In this document: piece by piece, positions 15,829 to 24,531 of the stretch | Layout: every line of letters begins with the position of its first letter | How positions within the stretch are numbered: position 1 is the stretch's first letter | Origin: Prochlorococcus sp. AG-347-N23 | GTDB lineage: Bacteria > Cyanobacteriota > Cyanobacteriia > PCC-6307 > Cyanobiaceae | DNA length: 41,148 nt | Direction of reading: 5' to 3' | Assembly (NCBI GenBank): GCA_003281125.1 | Contig: QCCW01000007.1 | Coordinates: forward strand, 1-41,148 | Program-made: the position numbers and the translations under genes | Notes under the pieces: generated by a model | Seen by the model: only the letters and a program-made list of their open reading frames with translations | What the model was told of the DNA's origin: nothing | The model's database searches: none

Positions 15829-16086
15829 ATGAATATAGATATATTTGGATACTTTGCAGCGATTTTAACAACCGCAGCATTTCTACCTCAATTAATAAAA
15901 ACCTTAAAAACAAAAAAGGCAGACGATGTTTCTTTGACAACATTAATAATGTTTATTATCGGAGTTTTATCTTGGATTATTTACGGTTATAAAATTTCTT
16001 CTACACCAATATTGATAGCAAATTTAATTACCCTGATCTTAAATTTATTGATATTAATCTCTAAACTATATTTTTCAAAAAACTAA
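15829..16086 (+). CDS. SemiSWEET-type sugar transporter
   Basis: An 85-residue inner-membrane protein with three helices and the PQ-loop signature (Pro20-Gln21 in FLPQLIKTLKTK), followed by ADDVSLTTLIMFIIGVLSWI. This is the pattern and length of bacterial SemiSWEETs, which work as homodimers to move sugars across the membrane. The transported sugar is unknown. It begins 16 bases after the preceding gene ends and is likely co-transcribed with it. Confidence 0.88.
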   Translation: MNIDIFGYFAAILTTAAFLPQLIKTLKTKKADDVSLTTLIMFIIGVLSWIIYGYKISSTPILIANLITLILNLLILISKLYFSKN

Positions 16087-16169
16087 AATGAGTAAATTTT
16101 TTTTAAAAGTAATAAACATTAGATTTATTACATAAATCTTAATTAGAATAGAACAAATAATTTCTGATC

Positions 16170-16394
16170 TTGAAAACTTCAAAATGCTGGGTTTGGTTTA
16201 AAGGTAGCTTTAACAAAGGTGGTTTTTGGAAAGAGGGATTTACTTGTACATTTGATGAGAAACAAGGAGTTTTAATAGAAAGTCCTGCTTATGTAACTTG
16301 TAGAGTTCCAAATTGGAGAGTTTTAACTAAAGAACCAGAAGATCTATATAAATCTCCTATAATTCCCGATAACGCAATATGGAAAATAATTTAA
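16170..16394 (+). CDS. Short protein of unknown function
   Basis: A 74-residue frame starting at TTG 16170 (MKTSKCWVWFKGSFNKGGFW) with high tryptophan content: W7, W9, W20 and others. There are three cysteines and a WRV/PNWRVL segment. No signal, membrane segment or family known to me. Amino-acid pattern and even composition look protein-like rather than random. It lies between the SemiSWEET and the AEC transporter on the same strand. Confidence 0.6.
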   Translation: MKTSKCWVWFKGSFNKGGFWKEGFTCTFDEKQGVLIESPAYVTCRVPNWRVLTKEPEDLYKSPIIPDNAIWKII

Positions 16395-16464
16395 TTTATC
16401 CATGGGTTAAAAAAAACTTTTTGACGGTGCGACGGCAAGTTAATATTGCTTTATTAAATATTTA

Positions 16465-17385
16465 ATTAATACCATCTACTCTCTATTTATAAATATTATC
16501 CCTTTATTAATTATTGGTTTTTTTCTCGGAAAAAAAAATCCAAAGATTTCTAAATATATTGCAAGACCTCTTATAAAATTTGGAATCCCTTTGAGTGTAA
16601 TGGGTCTTTTATTGAAAGAGGGTATAGATATAAACCTTATTAAAAGCGCATTTTTAGCATTCTCACTAATTGGATTTTTAATAATTCTGATAAATATATT
16701 CCAAATATTTAAAAATAAGCTTTCAAATTACACTTTGCAGCTGGCAGGCCTAATAGGTAATACATCTTTTCTTGGGATACCAATTGCAATTGCTCTTTTA
16801 CCTTCAACGACTATTAACTTCACCATAGGATTTGACTTAGGGACAACACTATTCGCTTGGATATTTGGACCTATTTTTCTTCAAGAAAAACTCCAAAAAA
16901 AGATCACCCTAAATCTCAAAGGATTGTTAAACGCATTGATAAATAGCCCTGCATCAAGAGGGATAATTGGTGTACTCTTAGTATATCTTTTAAATCTAGA
17001 TGAAATATTAGGCAATTTCCTTTGGATACCAGCAAGAATAGTTATCGCTTTAGCAATAATAATTGTCGGAACAAGACTGGGAATAATAACAAATCAAAAG
17101 GGCAAAATTTTTGATCTTAATAAAGAAATTAAATTCTCAATTTTATTAAAGTTATTTATTCTTCCTTTAATTGTTTTTTTAATATGCAAAATTTTAAATT
17201 TTGACTTCTATCAATCATCGGCTGTAATACTTCAGGCAGGAACCCCAACGGCAATATCAACAATATTAATGGCAGAAGCGTATGACGTTAAACAAAAAAT
17301 CGCTTCAAAAATTCTTTTTACCACAACTTTAATTTCAATATTTACTATTCCTCTCTTAAAAATTCTATTAAATGCAGTTAACTAA
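16465..17385 (+). CDS. AEC-family (auxin efflux carrier-like) transporter, start codon unclear
   Basis: An inner-membrane carrier with about ten helices, similar to AEC proteins such as malate or amino-acid efflux carriers. Landmarks include LIGNTSFLGIPIAIAL and ILQAGTPTAISTILMAEAYD. The first ATG/GTG/TTG in frame is TTG 16591, giving 264 residues and cutting off the first helix. The same frame stays open upstream to a stop at 16441 and reads NTIYSLFINIIPLLIIGF, then GKKNPKISKYIARPLIKFG, which looks like the real first helix and loop. I therefore place the start near the ATT at 16465 (306 residues, normal length); an ATT/ATC/ATA start or a sequencing error are the options. Confidence 0.75.
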   Translation: MNTIYSLFINIIPLLIIGFFLGKKNPKISKYIARPLIKFGIPLSVMGLLLKEGIDINLIKSAFLAFSLIGFLIILINIFQIFKNKLSNYTLQLAGLIGNTSFLGIPIAIALLPSTTINFTIGFDLGTTLFAWIFGPIFLQEKLQKKITLNLKGLLNALINSPASRGIIGVLLVYLLNLDEILGNFLWIPARIVIALAIIIVGTRLGIITNQKGKIFDLNKEIKFSILLKLFILPLIVFLICKILNFDFYQSSAVILQAGTPTAISTILMAEAYDVKQKIASKILFTTTLISIFTIPLLKILLNAVN

Positions 17386-17463
17386 AAAGCAAAAAAATGC
17401 ATGATTAATGAATATTGTAAAGAAAAAATCCCGAAACCTACATAATGTCTTAAGATTTAGGTT

Positions 17464-17715
17464 ATGAAGTCAGCAAACCCTGAAAATGAATATATCCCTT
17501 TAGACCTGAGGATTTCCGTGAGGAGGGATACTCTAAGGCTTATCTCAGAGATGGCTCAAGATATGGGAATAAGCATTAACGAAGTATTTAGTTTTTTGGC
17601 CGAAGATTCTGTAATAGATCTTGAATTACTGGAAGATCTGAATGAGATTGAAATACCCAGTCAGTGCAGCCTTGATGATCTTAAAAACGTTCTTCTTAAA
17701 AAGAAGCTTTGTTAA
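17464..17715 (+). CDS. Ribbon-helix-helix-like small protein
   Basis: An 83-residue protein with a segment DLRISVRRDTLRLISEMAQDMG followed by ISINEVFSFLAEDSV (about 14-51). This has the pattern of a ribbon-helix-helix DNA-binding fold: a short basic strand, a helix, a Gly turn and a second helix. Fold assignment is by pattern only. The acidic tail (LELLEDLNEIEIP) is unusual. If real it may be a dimeric repressor or an antitoxin-like protein, but no toxin gene lies next to it. It converges on, and overlaps by four bases, the glycosyltransferase gene. Confidence 0.6.
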   Translation: MKSANPENEYIPLDLRISVRRDTLRLISEMAQDMGISINEVFSFLAEDSVIDLELLEDLNEIEIPSQCSLDDLKNVLLKKKLC

Positions 17716-19529
17716 AATTTTTCAACTTTTCTATTTTTCCAATCGGATTTATAACCGCTATCAACTAAAAATTCCGAATACTTATTCAAATCACTTTTCT
17801 GAATTCGCCATAAATTATAAATCCCATATTCTCCAAGTTTTTGATGATTAATATTTGACCAGTGCTGCGCGCGCGAAGAATATTCATCTATCACGACCAA
17901 TAAAGTCTTGTATTCATAATCAGGTTGATCCTCATAATTTTCTCTCCTATCATTATTTAATCTGTCTGAAAGATTAATTAATCCTTCTTTAGTATTTGGT
18001 TCATAAAAAACTATTTGTCTCGAATAATAATGTAGAGAAGGTTTTCTTATCCCTATCATTGCTAAAGTTTCTTTTCCTTCACGAATATCTGAAATTAATT
18101 TTGAGATATTTCTCAAGGGTAATTGCCTAGAAGTATCTGCTAATTTTCTTATTGGCGACATCAAAAAAGATTGTCCAAATAATAGAAAAATTTGAAGATA
18201 AAGAAAAATATTTTTAAATTTTAAAGAAAATAAAATTATTGCAAGAAATGCAAATGAAGAGAAGAACAATTTGGCTTTAAAAATTATGCCAGAGTTTATT
18301 AGTTCAGATACCAGATTAGGCATTTCAGGATCATCAATTGAACTGAGCCAAAAATTTGAGAAAAAGAATGATATTGAGAGACCGAACAAAATTAAAATAT
18401 TAAAAATCCATAAATATAAATAACTTTTACTCGAACTTTTATTCAAATTTTTTAAATTCACAAAGCTATTACTAATTAAAATTGCCGCTGCTGGAATTGC
18501 AGGCAACCAATAGCTTGGTAATTTTGTAGCAGAAATGCTAAAGAAGATTAAAACTGATGCTAACCAACATAGTGAATATGTATAAAGAGTTTCAGTAACT
18601 TCACAACTTTCTTTTAAACTTTTCAAAAAATCCTTAAAGGCTTTAAATATCCCGTAATACAAAAAAGGGGTGAATGGTAATGAAGCCAATATCATTATGT
18701 AAAGAAAAAACCAGAATGGTTCTGCATGATTATTTACAACTGAGGTATATCTTTGAAAATTATGATAACCAAAAAAATTATCCCAAAAAGGCTTACCCTC
18801 TTTTATGAGTTCTAAGATATACCATGGCACACTTATTAGTATTGTTATTAAAAAACCTTTCTGTGGGTTTATCTTACAGAGCAACGTTTTCCAATCCTTC
18901 TGACTAATTAAGAAAGTTGTAATAGTCAATGTTGCCAGAACGAATGCTACAGGTCCTTTAGTTAAGATTGCGAGACCTAAAAAAAACCACGCTGAAATGC
19001 AATGATCATTATTATTACTTGCCATCCTTCTCCAAAATAAAAGAAGGCTAATCCCTAAGGTTCCAGTTAAAAGAGCGTCACTTACGGCAGTTCTACTCCA
19101 GATAATTATTAATGGAGACAGCGCGAAACTTAATGATGCAACTATTGGAGTAAGGAATTGCCTATCACCCTTTTGTGGCCAACAAAACAAAGTATCTCCA
19201 ATCATCAACATTAAAAATAATGATCCCAAAGCTGAAGGTAGTCTTGCTGAGACAGTTCCTAAACTATCCCAAATTTCGTTTTTCGGTAATGAGTAGAAAA
19301 AACCCATTAGCCAATATATTAGTGGAGGCTTATCAAAACGGAACATTCCGTTGACTTTTGGAGTTAACCAATCACCTGATTCACTCATTGCCCGTGAAGT
19401 AGCGGCGAATAAAGGGGGAGTTTCATCCACCAATCCTGTACTACCTAAACCTAAGATAAATATTAAGATCCCACTAACTAAAACTATCAGTAAGGTTATG
19501 AGCCTTTTTCTTGATCGAGGTTGAATCAT
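17712..19529 (-). CDS. GT39-type membrane glycosyltransferase (ArnT-like)
   Basis: A 605-residue integral membrane protein with a dozen or so helices. The first periplasmic loop carries Asp35-Glu36 in GLVDETPPLFAATSRAM, ESGDWLTPKVNGMFRF and DKPPLIYWL, the signature of GT39/ArnT enzymes. These move a sugar from a polyprenyl-phosphate carrier to lipid A, protein or another lipid at the outer face of the inner membrane. Its donor and acceptor are unknown. It lies six bases downstream of a GT4 glycosyltransferase gene on the same strand, probably one operon. Confidence 0.9.
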   Translation of the reverse strand: MIQPRSRKRLITLLIVLVSGILIFILGLGSTGLVDETPPLFAATSRAMSESGDWLTPKVNGMFRFDKPPLIYWLMGFFYSLPKNEIWDSLGTVSARLPSALGSLFLMLMIGDTLFCWPQKGDRQFLTPIVASLSFALSPLIIIWSRTAVSDALLTGTLGISLLLFWRRMASNNNDHCISAWFFLGLAILTKGPVAFVLATLTITTFLISQKDWKTLLCKINPQKGFLITILISVPWYILELIKEGKPFWDNFFGYHNFQRYTSVVNNHAEPFWFFLYIMILASLPFTPFLYYGIFKAFKDFLKSLKESCEVTETLYTYSLCWLASVLIFFSISATKLPSYWLPAIPAAAILISNSFVNLKNLNKSSSKSYLYLWIFNILILFGLSISFFFSNFWLSSIDDPEMPNLVSELINSGIIFKAKLFFSSFAFLAIILFSLKFKNIFLYLQIFLLFGQSFLMSPIRKLADTSRQLPLRNISKLISDIREGKETLAMIGIRKPSLHYYSRQIVFYEPNTKEGLINLSDRLNNDRRENYEDQPDYEYKTLLVVIDEYSSRAQHWSNINHQKLGEYGIYNLWRIQKSDLNKYSEFLVDSGYKSDWKNRKVEKF

Positions 19530-19535
19530 TTATTA

Positions 19536-20612
19536 TTATTTAGATTCGTCAATTGCTTTATTAAGCCAGTTCACAACTTTGTTGGCAAATATATCTGTAG
19601 AGGCATTTTTTTCTACCCATTCTCTACATTTCTTACGCTCAATTTTTTCAATAATCTCTACATAGGAAAGCATATTATTTTTATCATCAGGGTCAACAAG
19701 ATAACCTGTTTCCCCATGCTGAATAATTTCACTAGGCCCTCCCCTTTTATAGGCTATGACTGGTACGCCGCAAGCTAAAGCTTCAACAACTACGTTCCCA
19801 AATGCCTCATTCCATTTAGGAGTATTTAGCAATGCCCTACATTTACCAAGCTCTTCTTGTAATTCATTGGTTGATAAAAAACCCATCCAATCTATAGTTC
19901 CTTTTGGGAAAGATTGTTCAATCTTTGAGGCATAGATCTCATCTTCTTTAACTCCCCAAACTTTTAGTTTTTCTCCAAGTTTATTAGCAACATAAACAGC
20001 ATCCTCTAAACCTTTCTCAGGTGCCACTCTTCCAACCCATGCCAAAGGGCCGTTTAATGAATTTTGAAAAGTATAGTTGTCCAATTTAAAACCATTACCA
20101 ATAATTATTGGTTTTTTTATAAATGGATAATCATCGGCTTGTATTTTTGAATGAAAAGCAAAATTATATGGATGTTTTGCATAAACCTTTGAGATTAAAT
20201 TACTTATTACTGAACTCTCAGAACCCATACTAATAATATGAGCAATAGGTATATCTACATTTAAAGTCATCCAAATAGGCAACCAATCATAAGACATGTT
20301 TAATAATACATCTGCCTTTTTAGCTAAATCTAATCCCTTTTCAAGCATTCCTACTAAAAGTGAATTTTCTGGAATGCTTACAGGAGAATTGTAATTTTGA
20401 TGCTGCCAACTAATTTGATCTTCACCATCGACCAAATATAATGTAGCTTTTTCATTACCCGAATATAATTTTGAATTTTTAGGAGCTATGACCTCCACCG
20501 AGTGTCCTAAAGAAAGCAAGCCTGAAACTAAGGAGTTTAAAGTTAATTCAACTCCTCCACCTTTGCCGCTCCCAAGGAAACCTATAGGAGTACTAATTAA
20601 AACTACGCGCAT
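19536..20612 (-). CDS. GT4-family glycosyltransferase
   Basis: A 358-residue cytoplasmic GT-B enzyme. The N-terminal domain carries GFLGSGKGGGVELTLNSL (about 11-28), the acceptor-side glycine loop. The C-terminal nucleotide-sugar domain carries GRVAPEKGLEDAV and the E-x7-E motif Glu269/Glu277 in NEAFGNVVVEALACGVPVI, typical of retaining GT4 enzymes. Sugar and acceptor cannot be read off. It sits between a DMT exporter (17 bases upstream) and the GT39 gene, suggesting a shared role in making or exporting a surface or compatible-solute glycan. Confidence 0.9.
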   Translation of the reverse strand: MRVVLISTPIGFLGSGKGGGVELTLNSLVSGLLSLGHSVEVIAPKNSKLYSGNEKATLYLVDGEDQISWQHQNYNSPVSIPENSLLVGMLEKGLDLAKKADVLLNMSYDWLPIWMTLNVDIPIAHIISMGSESSVISNLISKVYAKHPYNFAFHSKIQADDYPFIKKPIIIGNGFKLDNYTFQNSLNGPLAWVGRVAPEKGLEDAVYVANKLGEKLKVWGVKEDEIYASKIEQSFPKGTIDWMGFLSTNELQEELGKCRALLNTPKWNEAFGNVVVEALACGVPVIAYKRGGPSEIIQHGETGYLVDPDDKNNMLSYVEIIEKIERKKCREWVEKNASTDIFANKVVNWLNKAIDESK

Positions 20613-20628
20613 TCTTTGGATTTTTACA

Positions 20629-21582
20629 TCAAGACTCTTTAAAAGTATTATTCTCTGTTAATTTATTTTCCCATAAAGACCTTCTTTGACTAACAAAAAA
20701 TACCGAAATAAGAACAAAAACTACCCCTATCCATTGGACGATAGTGAGTCTTTCATTTAGCCAAACACCTCCACTGAGAAGAGCGAATACAGGAGTTAGA
20801 AACGCAAGAGTACTAAATCCAGTTATCTCTTTATTATTAGCAAAGTAGAAAAACAATCCATAAGCTATCGCCCCTCCGAAAATACTTGCAAATGACATTA
20901 GTCCCCAATCAAATATTGACCAATCTGGAATTATTTGAAAATTTGATTGTATGGAGTGCTTAATAATTAGGGGTATGCTCCCTAAAACCATATGCCATCC
21001 TGTAACAGCAACTGGATCACTTTTTGTACAGGTGAATCTAATTAAGATTGTTCCTAGTGCCATGGCTAGCGAAGCTGCAAGCATCCAAAGCTCTCCAAAA
21101 TTGAAATCTACATCAGTCATCGCCTTATCAGACATTAACCACCAATTTCCAAGAAATTCTTGAGGAACTCCTAAGAAAACTATTCCTCCCAAGCCAAAAA
21201 TTAATCCTAACCACCCTATTGGATTAATTAAATTTCCAAAAATTGCCCTTGCTAAAATAGCTACGATTAGAGGTTGAGAATCAATCAATACAGAACCAAG
21301 ACCTGCTCCAGTTTTTTCAATGCCATAAGTCAAAAACAACTGAAAAAAAGTAGCATCGACGATTGTAAAAATGAAAAACCACTTTAGATCGCACCTATAA
21401 ATTTTCAGATCTCTTTTAAACAAATATGTTGTAATTAGAACAAGAATCCCTGCAGGAAGTAATCTTAAGGAAGCCACAAACTCCGGACCAGCACTAGATA
21501 CTAAGGGTGTCATAGCTGCCATTGAAGTTCCCCAAAGTGCAAAAGGGAGTATCATTAAAAACCAATTTAAGATTGAATTCAT
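20629..21582 (-). CDS. EamA/DMT-family membrane transporter
   Basis: A 317-residue protein with ten predicted helices arranged as two EamA repeats, e.g. PFALWGTSMAAMTPLVSSAGP (first helices) and the second-repeat segment GGAIAYGLFFYFANN...FLTPVFALLSGGVWLNE. DMT exporters move metabolites, amino acids or sugars out of the cell; the substrate is unknown. It is the first gene of the unit with the two glycosyltransferases and diverges from sppA, with about 50 bases between starts. Confidence 0.9.
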   Translation of the reverse strand: MNSILNWFLMILPFALWGTSMAAMTPLVSSAGPEFVASLRLLPAGILVLITTYLFKRDLKIYRCDLKWFFIFTIVDATFFQLFLTYGIEKTGAGLGSVLIDSQPLIVAILARAIFGNLINPIGWLGLIFGLGGIVFLGVPQEFLGNWWLMSDKAMTDVDFNFGELWMLAASLAMALGTILIRFTCTKSDPVAVTGWHMVLGSIPLIIKHSIQSNFQIIPDWSIFDWGLMSFASIFGGAIAYGLFFYFANNKEITGFSTLAFLTPVFALLSGGVWLNERLTIVQWIGVVFVLISVFFVSQRRSLWENKLTENNTFKES

Positions 21583-21634
21583 TAGGTCTGCTGATAATCT
21601 TTTTAAAGTAGTTTTATGTATTTACCTTAAAAGA

Positions 21635-22444
21635 ATGATTTGGCCTTTTAGACGAAAGTCAAAAAAAAGAATGGCTCGTATTGTAATTGATGAGCCTATT
21701 ACGAGTTCAACAAGAGTTTCTGTCCTTAAAGCTCTTAAACAAATTGAGGATAGAGAATTTCCTGCTCTAATCGTGAGAATTGATTCGCCAGGGGGTACGG
21801 TTGGAGATAGTCAAGAAATATACTCAGCTATTAAAAGATTAAAAGATAAAGGTTGTAAAGTCATCGCTAGTTTCGGAAATATATCAGCATCTGGAGGAGT
21901 TTACATTGGTGTTGCATCTAACAAAATAGTTGCGAATCCAGGAACAATTACAGGATCTATTGGTGTGATTATAAGAGGAAATAATTTATCTGAATTGTTA
22001 GATAAAGTTGGTATAAAATTTGAGACTGTTAAAAGCGGTGTATTTAAAGATATACTTTCTCCAGATAAACCTCTCAGCGAGGAAGGGAGAAGTATACTTC
22101 AAGGTTTAATAGATGAAAGCTATAAACAATTTACTGAAGCTGTTGCTGAAGGTAGAAATTTGACTGTTGATGAAGTAAGAAAATTTGCCGATGGAAGAAT
22201 TTTTACAGGAACCCAAGCAAAAGAATTAGGGCTTGTTGATGAAGTTGGAGATGAATTTGTTGCGAGAGAACTTGCCGCAAAAATGGTCAATATTGATCCT
22301 AAGATTCAGCCTTTAACATTTGGTAAGAAAAAAAAGAAAATACTTGGATTAATTCCTGGAAGTAAAGTTATTGAAAAAGTTATCAATAATATTTTCTTTG
22401 AGATTGACTCATCTAATAAAATACTTTGGTTATATAAGCCCTAA
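21635..22444 (+). CDS. sppA: SppA-type signal peptide peptidase (S49 family)
   Basis: A 269-residue serine protease of the S49 family that digests cleaved signal peptides. The SPGGTVGDSQEIY segment (about 51-63), nucleophile Ser86 in ISASGGVYIG, and TGSIGVI followed by the TVKSGVFKD motif with the general-base lysine near 133 are all present. It is the short form with a single catalytic domain. Unusually, no membrane anchor is seen at the N-terminus (MIWPFRRKSKKRM is short and basic), so it may be a peripheral or soluble enzyme. It is followed after 19 bases by aroH. Confidence 0.92.
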   Translation: MIWPFRRKSKKRMARIVIDEPITSSTRVSVLKALKQIEDREFPALIVRIDSPGGTVGDSQEIYSAIKRLKDKGCKVIASFGNISASGGVYIGVASNKIVANPGTITGSIGVIIRGNNLSELLDKVGIKFETVKSGVFKDILSPDKPLSEEGRSILQGLIDESYKQFTEAVAEGRNLTVDEVRKFADGRIFTGTQAKELGLVDEVGDEFVARELAAKMVNIDPKIQPLTFGKKKKKILGLIPGSKVIEKVINNIFFEIDSSNKILWLYKP

Positions 22445-22463
22445 ATACATAGATATAAAAAAA

Positions 22464-22835
22464 ATGAAAGATGATTATAAAATTACCTTTATTCGAGGCG
22501 CTACTACTGCATCAGGTAATTCTGTTGAGGAGATAAAAAATGCAGTGGTGGAACTAATAGATGAATTAATTTCACGAAATAGTCTAATTAAGTCAAACTT
22601 ATTATCCATCACATTTACAACAACTAAAGATTTGGATGCATGTTTTCCTGCTTCAATTGCGAGAAAATATAATGGTCTCGATGCAGTAGCCTTTTTAGAC
22701 TGTCAACAAATGTTTGTACCCAATGATACAAACTTTTGTATAAGAATAATGGCTCAAGTTTTATTGCCACCTAACAAAGCGGTAAAGCATCCCTATTTAA
22801 GGGGTGCTGCAAAATTAAGGACAGATAGATGTTAA
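22464..22835 (+). CDS. aroH: Chorismate mutase, AroH type
   Basis: Converts chorismate to prephenate on the route to phenylalanine and tyrosine. The 123-residue product has the AroH signatures ITFIRGATTASGNSVEEI (about 7-24) and the C-terminal HPYLRGAAKLRTDR. The frame is open from 22371, inside sppA, but the ATG at 22464 gives the normal AroH length and begins just ahead of the conserved core. Probably co-transcribed with sppA. Confidence 0.95.
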   Translation: MKDDYKITFIRGATTASGNSVEEIKNAVVELIDELISRNSLIKSNLLSITFTTTKDLDACFPASIARKYNGLDAVAFLDCQQMFVPNDTNFCIRIMAQVLLPPNKAVKHPYLRGAAKLRTDRC

Positions 22836-22903
22836 CCTTAGTAAACAATTTTCCTTCTTGAATTTGGATAACCCAAATTAAGCCTAAAAAATTTTTTTCC
22901 TCT

Positions 22904-23482
22904 ATGTTTAAAAACACAATGAAGATAGGTTTAAATTTTAAAATTTTAAGATTTTTTCTTATACCTACAATTTTAGTTTCAACTCCATTCCTTAAAAATA
23001 CGCAAGACGCTAAAGCAGGTTTAGAATTTCAGTGGGATCAAGTCTCTGGATACAAAAGATTAAAATGGTTTCAAAAAGAAAATCAAAGAAATTTTAGAAA
23101 TAAAATTTATTTATTTTTGAGGCCATCTGACAGGAAAACTGATCTTTTAAAAATCAATATAGCTAACCCTAAACCATTTAAAACAAAAATAAGTGAAGAA
23201 AAAATTAGTCTTTGCAAGGTAAGAATAGGTGGTTTTGAAAAACGAACTAAATGCTTAGAGTATATCCCAGTCGATATTAAAATTAATTCCGAAAAATCAT
23301 CCATATATTCAATAGACATTTACCCTTACAGCCCAATTCCATTTAATAAAGATAGCTATGCAATCGTTTTAAAAGTCAAAAATCCAAGAAGAACAGGACT
23401 ATATCAATTCCACTCATATGGGCAGTTTAAGGGGCAATCAGTTTCAAGTTATTTAGGAAGCTGGACTATAGTGATCGATTAA
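22904..23482 (+). CDS. DUF2808 family secreted protein
   Basis: A 192-residue protein with a hydrophobic signal segment (about 14-29), an alanine-rich cleavage region (KNTQDAKAG) and a beta-rich mature part. I place it in DUF2808 from the pattern SYAIVLKVKNPRRTGLYQFH...YLGSWTIVID at the end. Exported proteins of this group are common in cyanobacteria and have no known function. Two candidate starts, ATG 22904 and ATG 22919, differ by five residues. It leads into rpmH after 30 bases. Confidence 0.75.
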   Translation: MFKNTMKIGLNFKILRFFLIPTILVSTPFLKNTQDAKAGLEFQWDQVSGYKRLKWFQKENQRNFRNKIYLFLRPSDRKTDLLKINIANPKPFKTKISEEKISLCKVRIGGFEKRTKCLEYIPVDIKINSEKSSIYSIDIYPYSPIPFNKDSYAIVLKVKNPRRTGLYQFHSYGQFKGQSVSSYLGSWTIVID

Positions 23483-23512
23483 ATGATAAATTAATTAAGG
23501 ATAATAAAAAAA

Positions 23513-23650
23513 ATGACTAAAAGAACTTTTGGAGGAACTTCAAGGAAAAGAAAACGTGTATCCGGCTTTAGGGTAAGAATGCGTTCTCATACTGGTAGAA
23601 GGGTCATTAAAAGCAGAAGACAAAAAGGAAGAGAAAGGATAGCTGTTTAA
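23513..23650 (+). CDS. rpmH: 50S ribosomal protein L34
   Basis: A 45-residue, strongly basic protein beginning [19 protein letters not shown] and ending [11 protein letters not shown], with the L34 core [14 protein letters not shown]34 is a small protein of the large ribosomal subunit. The ATG at 23513 follows an A-rich leader. It is directly upstream of rnpA, the usual bacterial order. It is short enough to be missed by length-filtered gene finding. Confidence 0.98.
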
Positions 23651-23663
23651 AAAAAAAATTAAA

Positions 23664-24050
23664 ATGGCTTTGCCCCAAGATATGCGATTAAAAGGTCATA
23701 GGACTTTTAATTATATTCATAGAAATTCCATAAAATATCATGGAAAATTAATGACTTTTAAAGTGGCAAAATCAAATCCGGAGATCCTCTTAACCCATAA
23801 TCTTACAAATACCTCAAACAATTTCAGGGCTGCAATAGCTATTAGTAAAAAAGTCTCAAAAAAAGCCGTAGATAGAAATAGAATAAAGAGATTGCTGCAA
23901 GAGTGGTTACTAACAAATTTTCAGGAAATTAACAGCCACAAACCTTATTGGTTACTTGTTAACCTAAAATGTGGAGATTTCTGTAATGATGAAAATAAAC
24001 TCCTAGATGAATTTCAAAACTTAATGTTCAAATCTCGACTAATCAAATGA
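23664..24050 (+). CDS. rnpA: Ribonuclease P protein component
   Basis: The protein partner of the RNase P ribozyme, which matures tRNA 5' ends. The 128-residue basic protein contains the RNR signature RNRIKRLLQEW (about 72-82) preceded by AIAISKKVSKKAVD, as in the family. It follows rpmH by 13 bases and overlaps the next gene by four (ATGA), so the block rpmH-rnpA-PH protein-yidC is probably transcribed together. Confidence 0.96.
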   Translation: MALPQDMRLKGHRTFNYIHRNSIKYHGKLMTFKVAKSNPEILLTHNLTNTSNNFRAAIAISKKVSKKAVDRNRIKRLLQEWLLTNFQEINSHKPYWLLVNLKCGDFCNDENKLLDEFQNLMFKSRLIK

Positions 24051-24460
24051 TTAACATAAACGAAGAAATCTTTTACGAAGGTGGACCTGCAAAAAGTGAT
24101 TTAATAATTAATCTACTTGCAGGGATAACTCTTCTTGGTTTGCCATTTACCTTTGCCGCAATAGTAAGAGCATTGTGGCTCAGATATAAAATTACAAGCA
24201 AAAGAATTACAATTGATGGTGGGTGGTTTGGGAGAAACAAAACACAAGTTTCATTAAGTAATATTGAAGAAATAAGATCTATTCCAAGAGGATTCGGTTC
24301 TTATGGAGATATGGTTCTTATTCTTAATGACGGATCAAAGGTTGAAATGAAATCTTTACCTTTATTTAGGGAAAAGCAAAAATTTATTGAGGAAAATATA
24401 AATAAAAGAACACAAATCCCAAACCTTAATGAGGTAGAGGGATTTGCTACTAAATCCTAA
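24047..24460 (+). CDS. Membrane protein with bacterial PH domain
   Basis: A 137-residue protein with a hydrophobic segment around residues 20-48 (LLAGITLLGLPFTFAAIVRAL) followed by a PH-like beta domain: YKITSKRITIDGGWFGRNKTQVSLSNIEEI and MVLILNDGSKVEMKSLP. Such YdbS-type/PH domain proteins occur between rnpA and yidC in many cyanobacteria; a role near membrane-protein insertion is suggested only by that context. Its start overlaps the rnpA stop. Confidence 0.85.
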   Translation: MININEEIFYEGGPAKSDLIINLLAGITLLGLPFTFAAIVRALWLRYKITSKRITIDGGWFGRNKTQVSLSNIEEIRSIPRGFGSYGDMVLILNDGSKVEMKSLPLFREKQKFIEENINKRTQIPNLNEVEGFATKS

Positions 24461-24531
24461 ATAAATTAATTACAAAAACCTTTTTTTCCTGTAAAATAAA
24501 TGTCTATTAAAATTACACTCTCTTTAATATC

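Noticed and set aside
16184-16443. Frameshift origin of the AEC transporter from the preceding gene
   Set aside because: The preceding 74-residue frame is in a different frame, ends cleanly at 16394 and is not transporter-like.
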